From Anticarsia gemmatalis (Eukaryota; Arthropoda; Insecta; Lepidoptera; Erebidae): a DNA stretch of 64,000 nt. The stretch lies in the NCBI RefSeq assembly GCF_050436995.1, contig NC_134755.1:2729001-2793000 (forward strand). Reading direction: 5' to 3'. Below, in pieces: positions 25,701 through 37,095 of the stretch. Position 1 is the stretch's first letter. Each line of letters opens with the position of its first letter. The notes beneath the pieces are model-generated. The model was not told the origin of the DNA and made no database searches. It saw nothing but the letters and a program-made list of their open reading frames with translations. A program made the position numbers and the translations under genes.

Positions 25701-28201
25701 ATAGAGTGCGTAGGACGTAATTCACTGTGTCTCCGTGGCGCAATGGTTAGGGTTGCCGCGTCGCTATCATTGCGACGGGAGGTCGTGCGTTCGGATCCAC
25801 GAATAGTTGTTTCGGGTCTGGTTGTCATTTATGTCCGTTGTTTGTATGTTTGTAAAAGTCCCCGCGGACTTAGTGTGGGCGTTAAAAAAAACCTATGCCA
25901 TAGTATATGTATTAGATCGAAATCTTGTAAATATGTATGCCTAAATTAAATGTACTACCCAGATAATTAAATAAAAAAGTCATGTAGTGAGATGAAAATG
26001 ATAGGTTAGGTAATAATTCATGATTTTTTGCACCCTAAAAATCAGCCGCAATAGCAATATTTTGGCATAAAGCAAAGTGACGTGCTAGAGTTAATTTAAT
26101 GCTTTTGAATACTTTTACCAGGCCAATACTGGATCGACCCCAACGGTGGAGACATGAACGATGCCATAGTGGTGCACTGTGACATGGAGCACGGCAGTAG
26201 CTGTGTGTTCCCTAAACCGATGGTGTCCAACGACATCACGTATGAGGGCAAGGAACATGAGCCCTGGCTCAGCGAGATTGAAGACGGATTCACTGTGAGT
26301 ATTAAATGTTAATTTGAGTAATCTTTAATATCCTCTCGTATGTAAAGCGAAGACTGGCTTTGATGTTAGCACATGTGCGTTTGTAGATGTACCGGGAGCG
26401 TTTTGCGCAAAGGGTTTTTCATTTTTTTTATCTAGGTGCCTTTTAAAAATATGACTTACGTACCTAATAATAATAGGAATGAATCTAATTATCATATAAT
26501 TAGCGAAAACTATTTTTTTACGTAAGTGCCTAAAGGGTATCATAACATACTATACATTTGTAATACTGACTATACTGAAGCGCTCATAGCCAATAGAGCA
26601 GGGGTGGCCAACTTGATTAGGCGTAAAATCTACTGTTTACTACCGAAACCCTGTGCGATCTACCACTTACATACTTCTGAAACAGCATAGTGTTTAGTAC
26701 ACAATCATAAAACATTTTTTATTAAACAGTCTTACAATTTTTGTATCACATGTGAGATTGTTTCCTTACTCTTACTTAATACTTTGGAATGAAAGTCTAT
26801 GAATGTTGATTAAACATCATCAACTCAGATGATGTTTAATCAACATTCATAGGTCCTATCTATATATTAGTGTGAGCATTGCGTCGCAGTATCTTCCACT
26901 AGTTTAGCATAATCAGGTTTGTAGTTGGAAATTGTCAACCTTAAGGAATCCAATGTATGAGCGTCTGTCAAGCGAGAACGGTGTTTATTTTTTGTTTGTT
27001 TTAAGTAGGAAAATGCTGACTCACATAAATATGTTGAACCAAAACACGAATGAATACTATACTAAACTATACTGCGTAGAATAGAGGATAAATACCGGTT
27101 CATACTGTGACGGAACAGCGATTGAAAAATGATACAAGATGATCCTGTATTATTTGGTAATTACGTTGCGCAGTCTGATCTATTTATTTATATTTTTTTG
27201 CCTTACCACGATCGACTGGACTAATGGTCACGATCGACCGGTCGATCGCGATCGACCGGTTGGCCACCCCTGCAATAGAGAGTTGCGCTCATCGGTCAGT
27301 AACAATTTGTAGGTTAAGCAAGCTTGGGCGTAACCGCTTAGTAGTATTTGAACTAAGACTTGACTCGCTTTAGAGGTAACATTAAAGGTAGATCCCAATT
27401 TATTTTATGAATAATAATAATTCTATCTTTACTTTTACTCAGGTAACATACAAAGCAGAACATTCCCAACTGACATACCTTCAACTGATGTCAACTAAAG
27501 CGGTTCAGAACGTCACTCTTCACTGTCGCAACACCATCGGTTACTACGACCCCTTGAAGAACAACTACCGGCGGGGACTCAAGCTCTTGGCCTATAATGA
27601 TGCCGAGATATTGCCCAAAGCGAACAATAGACTCAGATATAAGGCTTTGTTGGATGACTGCCAGGTAAAGTCAAGTCTACGAATTGCATTGCTACATTTT
27701 AAAAAGGTTTTAGATGATGAACACTCTACCGGCGATCTATTTTTAGCGTTCTGTGTTTTATATCCCGCTTTCCCGCGGTGTCTTACAATCTTACGCGCAA
27801 AAGCGGTCAGGGTGATTACACGTTCAATTAAAAACTTTAAACACTGAACCTAACCGCTGAACGCACACCCTGGAGTGATGTGTTTGGATACTGAACTTCA
27901 TCACCTAGACACGTAGACACGATAAAACTGTTTGAAAATGATTTTAGAGAGTGTTACACCATAAGTTTAACACAATTTGTCTTTGAAGCGACAAAAAAAT
28001 ATCAATATTCTTCTTAACAAAATTCTTTGTTGTAACTCTATGTTATTTTAACAGCACAAGAGCTCTGACTGGGCGAAGACCATCGTGGAGTATGAGACCG
28101 ACAAGCCTGGCCGCCTGCCGCTCCTGGACGTCGCCGTCAGGGACGTTGGAAGACCACACCAAGCGTTCAGAATCGAACTTGGCTTAGCCTGCTTTACTTA
28201 A
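16735..28201 (+). CDS. Fibrillar collagen alpha chain (VWC + triple helix + COLFI), complete
   Basis: Secreted extracellular-matrix fibrillar collagen, the type Drosophila lacks. Exons: 16735-16939, 17176-17220, 17313-17339, 17646-17783, 18319-18479, 18735-18852, 19048-19172, 19485-19691, 19902-20000, 20111-20407, 20520-20987, 21060-21221, 21303-21500, 21869-22013, 22272-22532, 22895-23028, 23330-23599, 23942-24157, 24408-24696, 24836-25021, 25383-25604, 26122-26294, 27443-27664, 28055-28201. These total 4515 nt = 1504 aa plus stop. A signal peptide starts at MWWVWQATG. A six-Cys VWC-like block follows (about 98-135), then a minor Gly-X-Y stretch, an N-telopeptide-like segment, a main helix 223-1233 (337 triplets), and a COLFI domain about 1270-1504 (YWIDPN, LQLMSTKAVQNVTLHC, ending LGLACFT). 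Cross-link-type lysines sit in GTKGHRGFDG (306) and GPKGHAG (1149). Odd points: COLFI lacks the Cys2 and Cys3 equivalents, and one triplet reads Ala-Glu-Arg without Gly at 22334. AATAAA at 29155 is a plausible poly(A) signal. Confidence 0.95.
17490..17541. repeat. 19-bp perfect hairpin with 14-nt loop in collagen intron
   Basis: CCCAGTCTTCTTAAGGAAA at 17490-17508 is the exact reverse complement of 17523-17541. The loop contains the small palindrome TCAATATTGA. It sits about 100 bp upstream of the VWC exon acceptor. Confidence 0.88.
17845..18002. repeat. MITE with CTAACGGCCGGTTTCTT terminal inverted repeats
   Basis: Left end CTAACGGCCGGTTTCTTT and right end AAGAAACTCGCCGTTAATGG pair over about 17 bp with two or three mismatches. 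The interior repeats AAGAAAC words. Inside a collagen intron. Confidence 0.6.
19205..19365. repeat. MITE-family copy with terminal TCGATAGT/ACTATCGA-type ends
   Basis: ACTACCGACTATCGACAGCC near the left end and TTTCGATAGTAGACAGTACC near the right end are inverted. The interior carries GCGCTCCTTACGGGCGTC and CATTTTAAATATCAAACTTT, as in the 39.8-kb copy. Collagen intron 7. Confidence 0.65.
21555..21803 (+). repeat. Dispersed retroelement tail with (GTTT)n run
   Basis: AAGCTGAAGAGTTTGTTTG.. runs into a GTTT microsatellite, then GAACGCGCTAATCTTAG, CCCATTTATCGAGGAAGGC and GAAGTTGCACGGGTCAGC. I recognise this as a common dispersed lepidopteran element tail, probably LINE-derived. Collagen intron. 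Confidence 0.55.
23055..23230 (+). repeat. Likely 5S-rRNA-derived SINE (SINE3-type)
   Basis: GAGGTTAAGCAACGG and GTGTGGATGGGTGT match the order and spacing of the 5S rRNA box A (GAAGTTAAGCAAC) and box C (TGGATGGGTGACC) regions. They are followed by a unique tail with TCCGATAGGCAGTCGCTCC and GGAAGCCGACTCCAGCAT. It is too diverged to be a 5S gene. Confidence 0.5.
23706..23862. repeat. Short foldback element in collagen intron
   Basis: CGCGGGTTTCGAGCC at the left and GGCTTCAAGCCCGCG at the right pair imperfectly (12 of 15). The interior is AT-rich. No protein signal. Confidence 0.4.
25085..25160 (+). repeat. tRNA-derived SINE (family B) in collagen intron
   Basis: Head TACCTCTGTGGTGCGGTGGG and box B GAGTTCGATTCCCAGGCC. 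Same head as 7118 and the reverse of 6125. Confidence 0.65.
25722..25890 (+). repeat. tRNA-derived SINE (family A), plus-strand copy
   Basis: TCTCCGTGGCGCAATGGTTA (box A), GCGTTCGGATCC (box B), then GGGTCTGGTTGTCA, TGTCCGTTGTTTG and AAAAGTCCCCGCGGACTT. The 36.3-36.5-kb copy has the same blocks on the other strand. The acceptor stem does not close, so it is not a tRNA gene. Confidence 0.7.
26797..26852. repeat. 25-bp perfect hairpin inside the hAT element
   Basis: Arms 26797-26821 and 26828-26852 are exact reverse complements with a 6-nt loop AACTCA. Arms this identical inside an older element suggest a later local event. Confidence 0.88.
26867..27050 (-). pseudogene. hAT transposase C-terminal (dimerisation) remnant
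   Basis: Minus-strand frame reading CFGSTYLCESAFSYLKQTKN, then KHRSRLTDAHTLDSLRLTIS, to a stop at 26867. The ESAFS..K..K...RSRLTD pattern is the hAT dimerisation region found in GTF2IRD2/ZBED-type transposases. It has no start codon and no catalytic part, so it cannot encode an active transposase. Confidence 0.8.
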
Positions 28202-29793
28202 AACGCTACTACAAAATAATGACTGTCGGACTATTGACTAAAACTATACGGGAATTAATTCTCTTCGTTCACGAGGCTACGCATGACTACGTAACTCAAC
28301 AATTTTTGTCTTCAAACGATTACTGCTATACAAAGTCAGTTGCGAGACGTATGTTAGCGCAACTCGTGTACGAACCCCAATGAATTTGTGTGGTAGTCGC
28401 TTGAAGACTAAACTCGCTAAGTACTCGCAAAGATTTTCGTAGCTTTGTGTACGAATGGACGAATGGACTGATGCATATGTCTGATTTGGGACTTTGAATT
28501 TAAGACATTTTTTATTTAGACGGGACACGAACTCTATAATATGATGATGCGGTGTAACAGAACTGTAGTCAGCAGACATTTCTCCCGGTTACCACCTTTC
28601 TCGTTTCGTCTAAAACTAAAGTGAAACTCAGGAAAGACATACATGGTCTCATTAAACCCTTATCGTTTTGAGATAATAGTCATATAACGAATTTTGAAAA
28701 ATATGGACTTGCTGATTCTAAACCTGATGACCAAAAAAGTGCATTCTTATGGACAACCGATGATAACTTGAACGACCAGTTGACGGATAAATTCGTGTTT
28801 ACGATGATTTAGTTTTTCTATAACGGAAGATACTCATTGTTCCGTTGTTCCTATGAAACCAAGTAATATTTTATAACACATATTTTTGAGAAAGTAAAAT
28901 GTTTAAGCGCTTTTTAAAATTATTTTTTCAGTCATGGCTTTCAGAAGCTATGATCTAATTCAGTTATGTAATTTTAATTCCTCCAAGAGCATGGCGCTTT
29001 GTTCGTACACATTTATAATTTAATTAAAATAGGATCTCAAATGTTTAAATCAATATAACATTTTAAATTTCGTATAATCTGTATTCAATTTAGCATAAGA
29101 ACACTGCCAGTAATACGCATTTATATTTACCAAAACATTACCAAAGTATTTTTAAATAAAACTATTTTTTTACTAAACATTTATTTAAGTACAATCATTT
29201 TAATAATAACTTTTCCTGTTATGTGATTCAATAATCTTAAGCAACAATTTTGTAATAATATTAAGTACTTAATAATAAGTTATCAAATAAGTCGTCACAA
29301 CATAGATTATTTAGCAATAATTATATTTACAAAGGTCCTGTAAGGCTGTGTACCTAATACATTGTACATAATGTAAATATCCTTATTTTAAGGAAATGTC
29401 ATGTGATTCCTATATTCGTAAATAGTTTTTAAGTTAGAATTATGTTAGACGAAAATATTTACAATAAATACTTAACAAAATATCATTTTAATAATCAAAT
29501 AATATATATTTCAGTAGTAATCGTTGTTTTTTTACTTGGCCCTAGAATAAAACGGATTGATAAATACAAGGACATTATCTTAACTTGTACCACACGTATA
29601 ATACTACAATACTCAGTCCAATTAACATTAACAAATTATTGAAACACTTTATGAATACTTTAGGCCCAATTTATTAAAACAACATCCAGAAATATCTCCA
29701 AAAATATATTCAGCTAAAAAGACGCTTCCTTTCGCTGATTCCTTTTGAGCAACAATGATAATATAATTTACTCTACGGTGACGTCATTGGTGT
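28202..29793. other. Collagen 3' UTR and convergent intergenic DNA
   Basis: Follows the collagen stop. AATAAA at 29155-29160 fits the collagen poly(A) signal. TTTATT at 29670-29675 (AATAAA on the minus strand) fits the convergent VWC gene. The open frames at 28277-28579 and 29442-29642 have no recognisable protein features. Confidence 0.55.
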
Positions 29794-32700
29794 CTACGAG
29801 TCGCAAGAGTTCTTCCTGACGCAGTTGACGAAGGGTGGCACGCTGCAGGTGCACTTGGTGCAAGTGTCGCTGACTGTCACCTCGTCGCCGACCGTCAGCG
29901 TCATGTTGCCGAACACACACTGAGCACTCAGGTTCTTGATGTTCAGGCTCTTGATTACTTTGTTGTCGGAGGACGCTGAAAAAGAGATTGAATAATTAGA
30001 GAAAAAAAGATAGATTAACGATATTATAGAAAGTAATCGGTCAAAATTGTATTGTCGTCAGTTCCACTCTGCTCTGTCTAGTTTCACTTCAATGGTAATG
30101 TTTCCTAATCACTAAAGCTAATCATATACCTATAGGACAGCCCCAAAGTCCCAGTTGGTAGAAAGGTTGCCTTTTCCTGATTTACAGAAATAAACATTAA
30201 GGAAACTATAAAACATCTTTACAAATGTTTTCATCACTTAATTGTGTCAAAGATTCCATGGTATCTTGCACATGTAACTAGCTTTTTGAAATAATTTGAA
30301 AATTATACTTGTTCTAAAATGGGTGAAAATATCGTGACAAGACTTTGCAGGCCCGAGAATTATTCGAAACAGCAACCCAACTCGAGACCTGAATCCCCTC
30401 TCACTCGACAACTTTCTTCAGCAGTAGGTTCAAATTATTTTAGTTATTGGGAGAATACTCACGACATTCAAATCCAATAGGGCAGGAGCGCATATCTCCT
30501 ACAAACACAGGAGCACAACCCTGTAGGATGTCGCTTTGGTAGTGGATCTCGATGCCACAGTTGATATCGCGGCAGAAGGTGGGGTCGTCGACGGTGCCGT
30601 TCCAGCCCGCCGCGCACACGCAGGTCTTCTTCGTGTTGAGCGGCTCGAACATCTCCCCCTCGCGGTAACTCTTGCCGTCCACTTCACAGGTCTTCAGGCT
30701 GGCGATTGCGTCCTTTCCTGTAGTACAATGAGGTTGGTTAATATAGTTTCACTGTGGTAGATTTCTAAAGTAAGTGCGTAGCATTTGTCAATATATTGAG
30801 CGTGCATGTATGAAGTTCAAATATTAACTAATGTTACCTAACTTACTAACATTTAATTTGTTACTTTAACGACCCTAAGTGAGGCGAAATCTTTGTTTCG
30901 CGAAATTTGATAGAAATGCTATGTTCTAGGGCTGGAACCATTGTTGGTCATACAATCGATAAGTCATATGACCATAAAGATATGACGACAAAATTATTTT
31001 TGTAAACAAGAGATAGAGGCAGCTGTAAGTAAAGTTTCAATCATCTAAACAAAGCAAATCAAATTGCTGAAACATTCGAGATCAAATCAATCCAAATTGC
31101 AACGTAACAATGAATTAAAAACCGATACACACTCGATATGATGACTTATTCTAAGTTCTATAAATCAGCCGTAAGACATCCGCTCACGTAATCTAATAGC
31201 ACAATTACAATCATACAATAGACGATTGACACTACCCCGTTGTTGCGACGACACTTGCAATCCTTCATAAGGATAGAGCCATTGTTTGTAATGCTATTGT
31301 TGTTTAGACTCGGTAAATACCGTCGTCTTAATAATATTGTTGACTAAGTGTATCCTGATTTATAAAGTAGGTAACTTATGTTTTATCTCAGACTTTATTA
31401 TTAAGTAGTGTGTGGCATTTAAAATTACTTGAAATGTTTAAAAATTACTCCTACATACAAAGAGCTAAGCGTTAATGACATTTTTATACTTATTAAGAAC
31501 ATTATCGTTAGCCATTTAGCTCTGTCATAGCGAAATAAGCAACACTTGTTTAATTCAAGTCTTTACTGTAAGAAACTTTAGAAAAACTGTTTAATAATAT
31601 GTTATGTCATGTTTTTAGCCGCTTTCGTGGGTCAATAAACCTTACTATGGAAGCCGTAGAGCAAAAGGGATATAAATGTATCTGATAACTTGACAAAGAA
31701 TTTCAAACAGTCAATATTTAACTTACAAATTAACAGATAAAATCATTGTCACCATAAAAGGTCTTACCACAAACAGTGCCGGTGCTACAACACGAGTCAA
31801 GTTCATAGGTGTTGATACATTGCTGGTTTAGATCGCTGTCGAAGGTCTCGAAGCAGTCGACGGCCGCGCAAAGGAACCGCGGCTCCCCGTTAAACAAGCT
31901 ACAGCTGCAGGCTTGCGAGCACGGGTTGCTGATGGCGTTCTGTGGTATGGGAGCCTTGTCCCTGTACGATACGCCTCTAGAACCGAGAAGTATGTCAAGT
32001 TAGTTCAAAGTATGTGGGAAAACCTGATCGAAATAAGTATTTGACTTGTTAGATATTATTAAGGAAGTAATTATTTTTTGTTTTGTTTTTGACGCTTCAC
32101 ACAGGCAAAAGTCATTAAAAATTTACCCAGTTTAAAAAATAACTTTATCATAAAATGCCGGCTCCACTTTTCAAAACATGATGACAAACTTAGGTTTCTT
32201 AGTATTTATTATAATCTTTTTTTTTTAATGATTCTCAATTCCCACTTTTCAAGAAAATGTAAGACTTTTTATTAATATTTTCACCAATAAATCACTGAGC
32301 TAATAAGTAAAACGAGAAGACGTACATAAAGAACAACCAAAGTTTCCTTTATCTTAAAACATTTCCGCCTCGCATTTCTTGCAACAAATAAATTTTAAAA
32401 CCATTGTCAACAGGATGAAGCGTCAAAGAATAAATAAAAAGACAACAAATAACATTGTTCTGTTAAAAGCAAAGAAGTGTTTCCTCTTTGTATTTAACGA
32501 GGTCATAACTTGACCTACGTGACACTGTGGATGAACGTGGAAATATTTTTGGAACATTAAACTTACACTTAGAGAAAATATGCTGTTGATCATTGTATTT
32601 GCTGGTAAGTAATCGACGTATGTATAAGGTAAAGATAACATTATAAAAAGAAGTAAGGAAATGAAACGAAAGACTATCTACACGGTTAAACCGCTGAAGC

Positions 32701-35669
32701 GATATAGATGAAATTAGCTTGGAAAAATTTGCTGGTTTTAACTTGGAGGTATTGAAGTCGTGATAAATATAGTCTAGTACATTATACCACGCCTATGCAC
32801 CCAAAGGTGAAGACAGAGGTGTTTATATTAATAAAATATTAATATAAATGTTTATACGAAAGCGCAACTATGAATATTTATCAGAAAATTTCCGAACAAA
32901 AAACATTATTCAATAAATAAATATTTGTAGTGCATTATTGAGACTGGTCACGGTATTTCCGACGGTCAGCTAGAGGTCAGTCAGAGGTCACGCAATGTTT
33001 TTGCGCGTTCATTTTTGTCAGCGATGTTTCTGGGTATCCCACGAGGTCGCAGGTGGGCGCTGACTTGTTACGGAGAATAACATTGATCAATGCTTTTGTG
33101 GCGTTTTTGTTGCTTACTAACAGTTCTTAAATACTCACTACTAAATCTACGCGGTTCCGCTCGCGAGTAGTAAGGGAAAAAATATGTTTGAGAAATATAG
33201 CATACTATGTCCAACAACTTAGTATAGGGCATGTAACACGTATGCAAGGTTCGCGCTTCGCGCAGTATACCGAAGTTGACAATTTTATCATATACCTTTC
33301 TTGGGAGTAGCTCTAACTATTGGTGAAAACTGCAAGAAAATTGTTTTTGAATTTATCGCTAATAGATAGACAAACGCTGTGCTGCTTTAATTTGTAATAT
33401 GTAGTGATGTTTGAAATGAAAAATGAGACTTTCTACCTCCATGCTAATTTTCAAGGAAATCAGTTCCGCCGTTAATGCGTAACAGGCAGACTCATAGATG
33501 ATTGCCCGTGTGCAAGTCCTAGGAAATACACCTAATAATAATTATGTTAAGAGGCTCTTAACTACGTTGTCGGACTATAGTTGGCTTGCGACGTGAAAAT
33601 TCATAAAGTGTACTTACTTATAGTAACACATGGTAGGATCTGGATGTAAGTTGGGACAGGTGAACGATTGCGGGCACGGTTGGTTGGTGCCCATCACGTC
33701 TGGCGTACAGCCGAGCTCCAGGTAGAAACTGGCCATATTGCACTCGCCCGCCATGTCTGTGGACACGCTGCCTAATACTGAAAGAAAAAAATATATTGAT
33801 TACAGAGAGAGAATTAAAAAAGTATTTACATCGTCTGGCTCACTGCCTCTGGTCTAGTATACCACTGCCTACTGACCATCAGGATTTTTTATGTTGTAGG
33901 TACTATTGTATCAAGTAGCCCAGAGTTCAGCAACGTGCCCGGTGGGTAAATGGCAGCAATAGGCTCTAATTATATATGAACTAAAAGCTACGCAAAAATA
34001 TGGTATATTAATCAGCCTTAACCTTCTAAACAAGAGGAAAATTATAGATTTTGGTGTTATAAATTCTCCGTGACTTTGAATATTACCTTAAAGGAAAACA
34101 CCATAAGGAAATTAATTGCCTATGCTTAGATGTTATTAGTTTAGCCGAATCGTAATCACATTTCAAAGACTTTTGGAGTAATGTATGTTTTTTAAATAAT
34201 TTATCGTTATTTGCCTTGCAGGCCTAAGAGTTCTTTAGAACAGTTTTTGAAGGGATGCATAGTCCGCTAACTGTACTTGGCCAGCTTGGTAGTCTCTAGG
34301 ACTAATCCTCATTTTGGGAGTTAATCGTTGCCCAGCAGTTGCACAATGAAGCCTTATTATTGCGATGAGCCTTCCATAGTCAAATATTTATGTACACGTT
34401 TATGTAAATAACTTACCATGTTTCACAGTTAACTGCTTACGCAAACAATATGCTGGGTAATTTGAGTAAACCTTGTTCAAATCAGAAGATTATACGGTAG
34501 TTAAATCACCCACATTGTGCATTCGATACGTCATTACGAACTAGTTTCCAATTATTTATTCGTTTCAGGATTTATGCATCGCAAAATTACTAAAATAATG
34601 TGTCTGGAAATTCGATATACTTAGTTAACTTTTATTTTCTGTAAAATGGATACAAAGTTACTAGAAAATTTATATCTGAAGTCTTTTTAATATGGAATAA
34701 ATACAAGAGATAAAACAAAGAAACCAAAAGTCAACCGATTTTCACGTTCGGTTTTCTCTTAAGATATAATAGTTAGCAAGCAAATTCACTGCCTTTAGTG
34801 AAAGAAATAGCATACATATTCAAACTTATTTGTTACAGCTTTCGGTAATTATTGGGAAATATTTTCATCAACCCGAAACTTATTCTTATAAACAAACCAC
34901 CTTTACTTTAAAATCAGGAAAGATAAATATGCTATGTTAATAGATAAAGTTGAAACAGAACGTAACAGTGAATATCTTTATGTAGAAATGATCTTCAAGA
35001 CCGCATTATTGAGATCAGATGTACTGCGGTGAGGGAACACGCTCGTGGTCACAGCGTTAGAAGGTTATCGTCTCGAAGATATAGCGTTACGCAAACATTG
35101 AGCCCTCTTATGAATGAGTAGTTCTGCCCTAGTTATTCATAAAATATGTATTTTTATTTTGTATTGATTGATGTTGCTATTTTAACTTAGGATATTTATA
35201 AAACTCCAAAAATAAGGGCCCCTTTATTCTATAGCGGTTACAAACTTTGATTTAAATAAATTTTGAGTAAATATAAGTAGGTACCTAATTTTAATCGTGT
35301 TTAGCTTTATAACTTTAAGTTATGATCGTAAATATAGGCCGATGTTTAAACTTATGTAAGTTATATGAAAAATTATTCAAATAAAAAACATGACAAAGAT
35401 CTAAGTATTTTTCTATAAAAAAAATCGCCTTACTCCATTAAGTTTACACAGGTTGTCAAAACGAATAAACCCATAATCAGAAATTCAATATTACAACGGA
35501 ACCAATTTTCCAACTAAGTTATCTATCTTGTTAACAACTACGAAGTCCTAAACAAACATGACTCATACGCGAAAAGACATACAAATAAATAAACAAGAAC
35601 GTATAAAACAAGCCAAAGAAACTACTTACTGCAGATCACAAGACCGATCACAGCCTTCACGCTCGGCAT
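29794..35669 (-). CDS. Secreted Cys-rich protein with VWC-type repeats
   Basis: Exons in transcript order: 35669-35630, 33777-33618, 31976-31768, 30717-30463, 29975-29794. All phases match and the total is 846 nt = 281 aa plus stop. It starts with a signal peptide (MPSVKAVIGLVICILG) and then contains about 30 cysteines in three blocks. The first two look like VWC repeats, each with a Tyr-Arg turn (GVSYRD, GKSYREG), a CxC pair and a closing TVCG or GFEC. The third is a shorter C-terminal half-module (CVFGNMTL to NSC). VWC proteins often bind BMP-type ligands or matrix, but nothing here identifies the ligand. I do not recognise a named orthologue. Introns are long (up to 1.85 kb) and hold no other supported gene. 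Confidence 0.85.
33778..35629 (-). other. 1.85-kb intron 1 of the VWC gene
   Basis: AT-rich with GT/AG borders. I see no gene. The adjacent intron 31977-33617 carries a degenerate dispersed segment near 33.12-33.52 kb (GTTCCGCTCGCGAG, AAATCAGTTCCGCCGTT). Confidence 0.55.
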
Positions 35670-36299
35670 CTTCGGAAGTATGGAAAAAGCTGATAAAAAA
35701 ACCACTATTTTGTTTACGATAATCGAGTTTAAAATCAATAAAGTGATCGAGATGCGACCGCCGGTCACCGATGTCTGTGACACAATGAACCGCGCGGGAA
35801 AACCGTGCGGCGAGTGCACTATTACCTTGCTATTGTCCTACTGATATAGTATTAGGCGATCTATTTACTAGGCAATGATTTATAGAGATTTGCTTATGCA
35901 TATTATATATATGTATATTATTATGTAAGTCTTACCATATCTCGGGACTACAGAGTACCGGACATTTGGAAGGCGTGCGTGGGGCCGAAGCCAACACGTA
36001 GTGGCCCTTTACGAATGCTTTAATCTTTCAATAATGTATGGTGTCACAATCCGGTGATTATCCCTGTTTACACTACAAAATGCACCCAATGAAAAATGAA
36101 AAAATGAAAATTAAAAAATATTTATTGCAGCAATAGACAAACACAAAAGTTTCTAAAATAAACACTTCACATTATTTCTATATCTAAAGCTGTTACATTC
36201 TTAACGGAAGGTACAATATATGGTGGTCTTCTCACTAGGCATGCCTGTGTCGAGAAGACCGAAGGACAAAATCACCGGACTGTGTGAAACTATTTTTTT

Positions 36300-36495
36300 T
36301 TTTAATGACAACTCCGGCTCTAAAATTTGCTCTTTTGTCGCGGAGACTTTTTCAAACAAACAACGGACACAAAGTACAACCAGACCAAACAATCATTTGT
36401 GGATCAGCCAAATAATGGGAATCGAACCCGCGACCTCCCGTCGCAGTGGTATCGGCGTGGCGACCTAAACAACTGCGCCACGAAGGCAGTCAATA
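36300..36495 (-). repeat. tRNA-derived SINE (family A), minus-strand copy
   Basis: On the minus strand it reads CTTCGTGGCGCAGTTGTTTA, then GGGTTCGATTCCCATTATT, GGTCTGGTTGTAC, TGTCCGTTGTTTG and AAAAAGTCTCCGCGAC. Same blocks as the copy at 25722. The open frames across it are by-products. Confidence 0.7.
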
Positions 36496-36519
36496 TTCTT
36501 ATGAGTTCACTGATCCAGT

Positions 36520-36790
36520 GAAGGAATGTAGGTCTTCTTCTTCTTATCGTATGGTTAGTGGTCAACCTAGTGTCAAAGTTGTTCAAGCCGCCCGAAGGCC
36601 TTTGACATGGCTTAACGACTGTTACCTTAGTAGATATCAGCCGGGGCCGACGTTTTACGTGCCCTCCGAAGCACGGAGACGCCCAGCTCAAATACCACTA
36701 TGCGGTCACCCATCTATGGAATGACCGCGCCAGCGGTTGCTTAACCCAAAGATCGTTTACCGACCGATGAGCACAACTGGCTATGGGCGC
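36520..36790. repeat. Dispersed repeat next to the SINE
   Basis: Contains ACCACTATGCGGTCACCCAT, GACCGCGCCAGCGGTTGC and AACTGGCTATGGGCGCCTC. I recognise these words from abundant lepidopteran interspersed repeats. Class not resolved. Confidence 0.55.
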
Positions 36791-36989
36791 CTCAGGAATG
36801 TAGGTACATATTTCTATTGTAGGGAATGTAGGGATCATAGCAGCGGCAAGTGGTGTTCTTGGTCCCTCCGATAATGGAAAGGTCGTACTCGGTACTCTCT
36901 TAGCGAACAGGGCATGATTTGATGTATGTTTTATTTATGGTTAGTACCTAAGACCTATGTAATACGATTTATAAGCTTTTTACTATTAC

Positions 36990-37095
36990 AGTGCTGGGCA
37001 AAGGTCTCTTGTAAACGAGGGAAGGGTTAGGCCTTGACTCCATCACACTGGCCACCTGCGGGTTAGAAATTTCGCATGTCCTTCAGGAAAAATGT
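36990..37095 (+). repeat. Dispersed repeat, CTGGGCAAAGG / GGGTTAGGCCTTGA type
   Basis: TGCTGGGCAAAGGTCTC, GGGAAGGGTTAGGCCTTGAC, CACACTGGCCACC and TTTCGCATGTCCTTCAGG. This is the longest of the five copies in this window. Confidence 0.6.

Larger units (their letters stand above)
26599..27272. mobile_element. 674-bp non-autonomous hAT element with 8-bp target duplication
   Basis: Both ends read CAGGGGTGGCCAAC in inverted orientation, and CAATAGAG directly flanks both sides (26591-26598 and 27273-27280). This is the 8-bp duplication of hAT elements. The interior keeps a minus-strand piece of transposase C-terminus, so it is an internal-deletion derivative. It sits in a collagen intron between the COLFI exons. 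Confidence 0.88.

Noticed and set aside
25722..25800. Possible tRNA gene
   Set aside because: Box A and box B are present, but the acceptor stem and anticodon arm do not close. It shares downstream sequence with another copy at 36.3 kb, so it is a SINE.
27407..27847. 146-aa single open frame taken as a separate gene
   Set aside because: Only 27443-27664 is a COLFI exon with AG and GT borders. The extensions on both sides are intron read-through.
36404..36724. Open frames of 92-95 aa on both strands
   Set aside because: They lie across a SINE and an adjacent dispersed repeat and have no protein family features.
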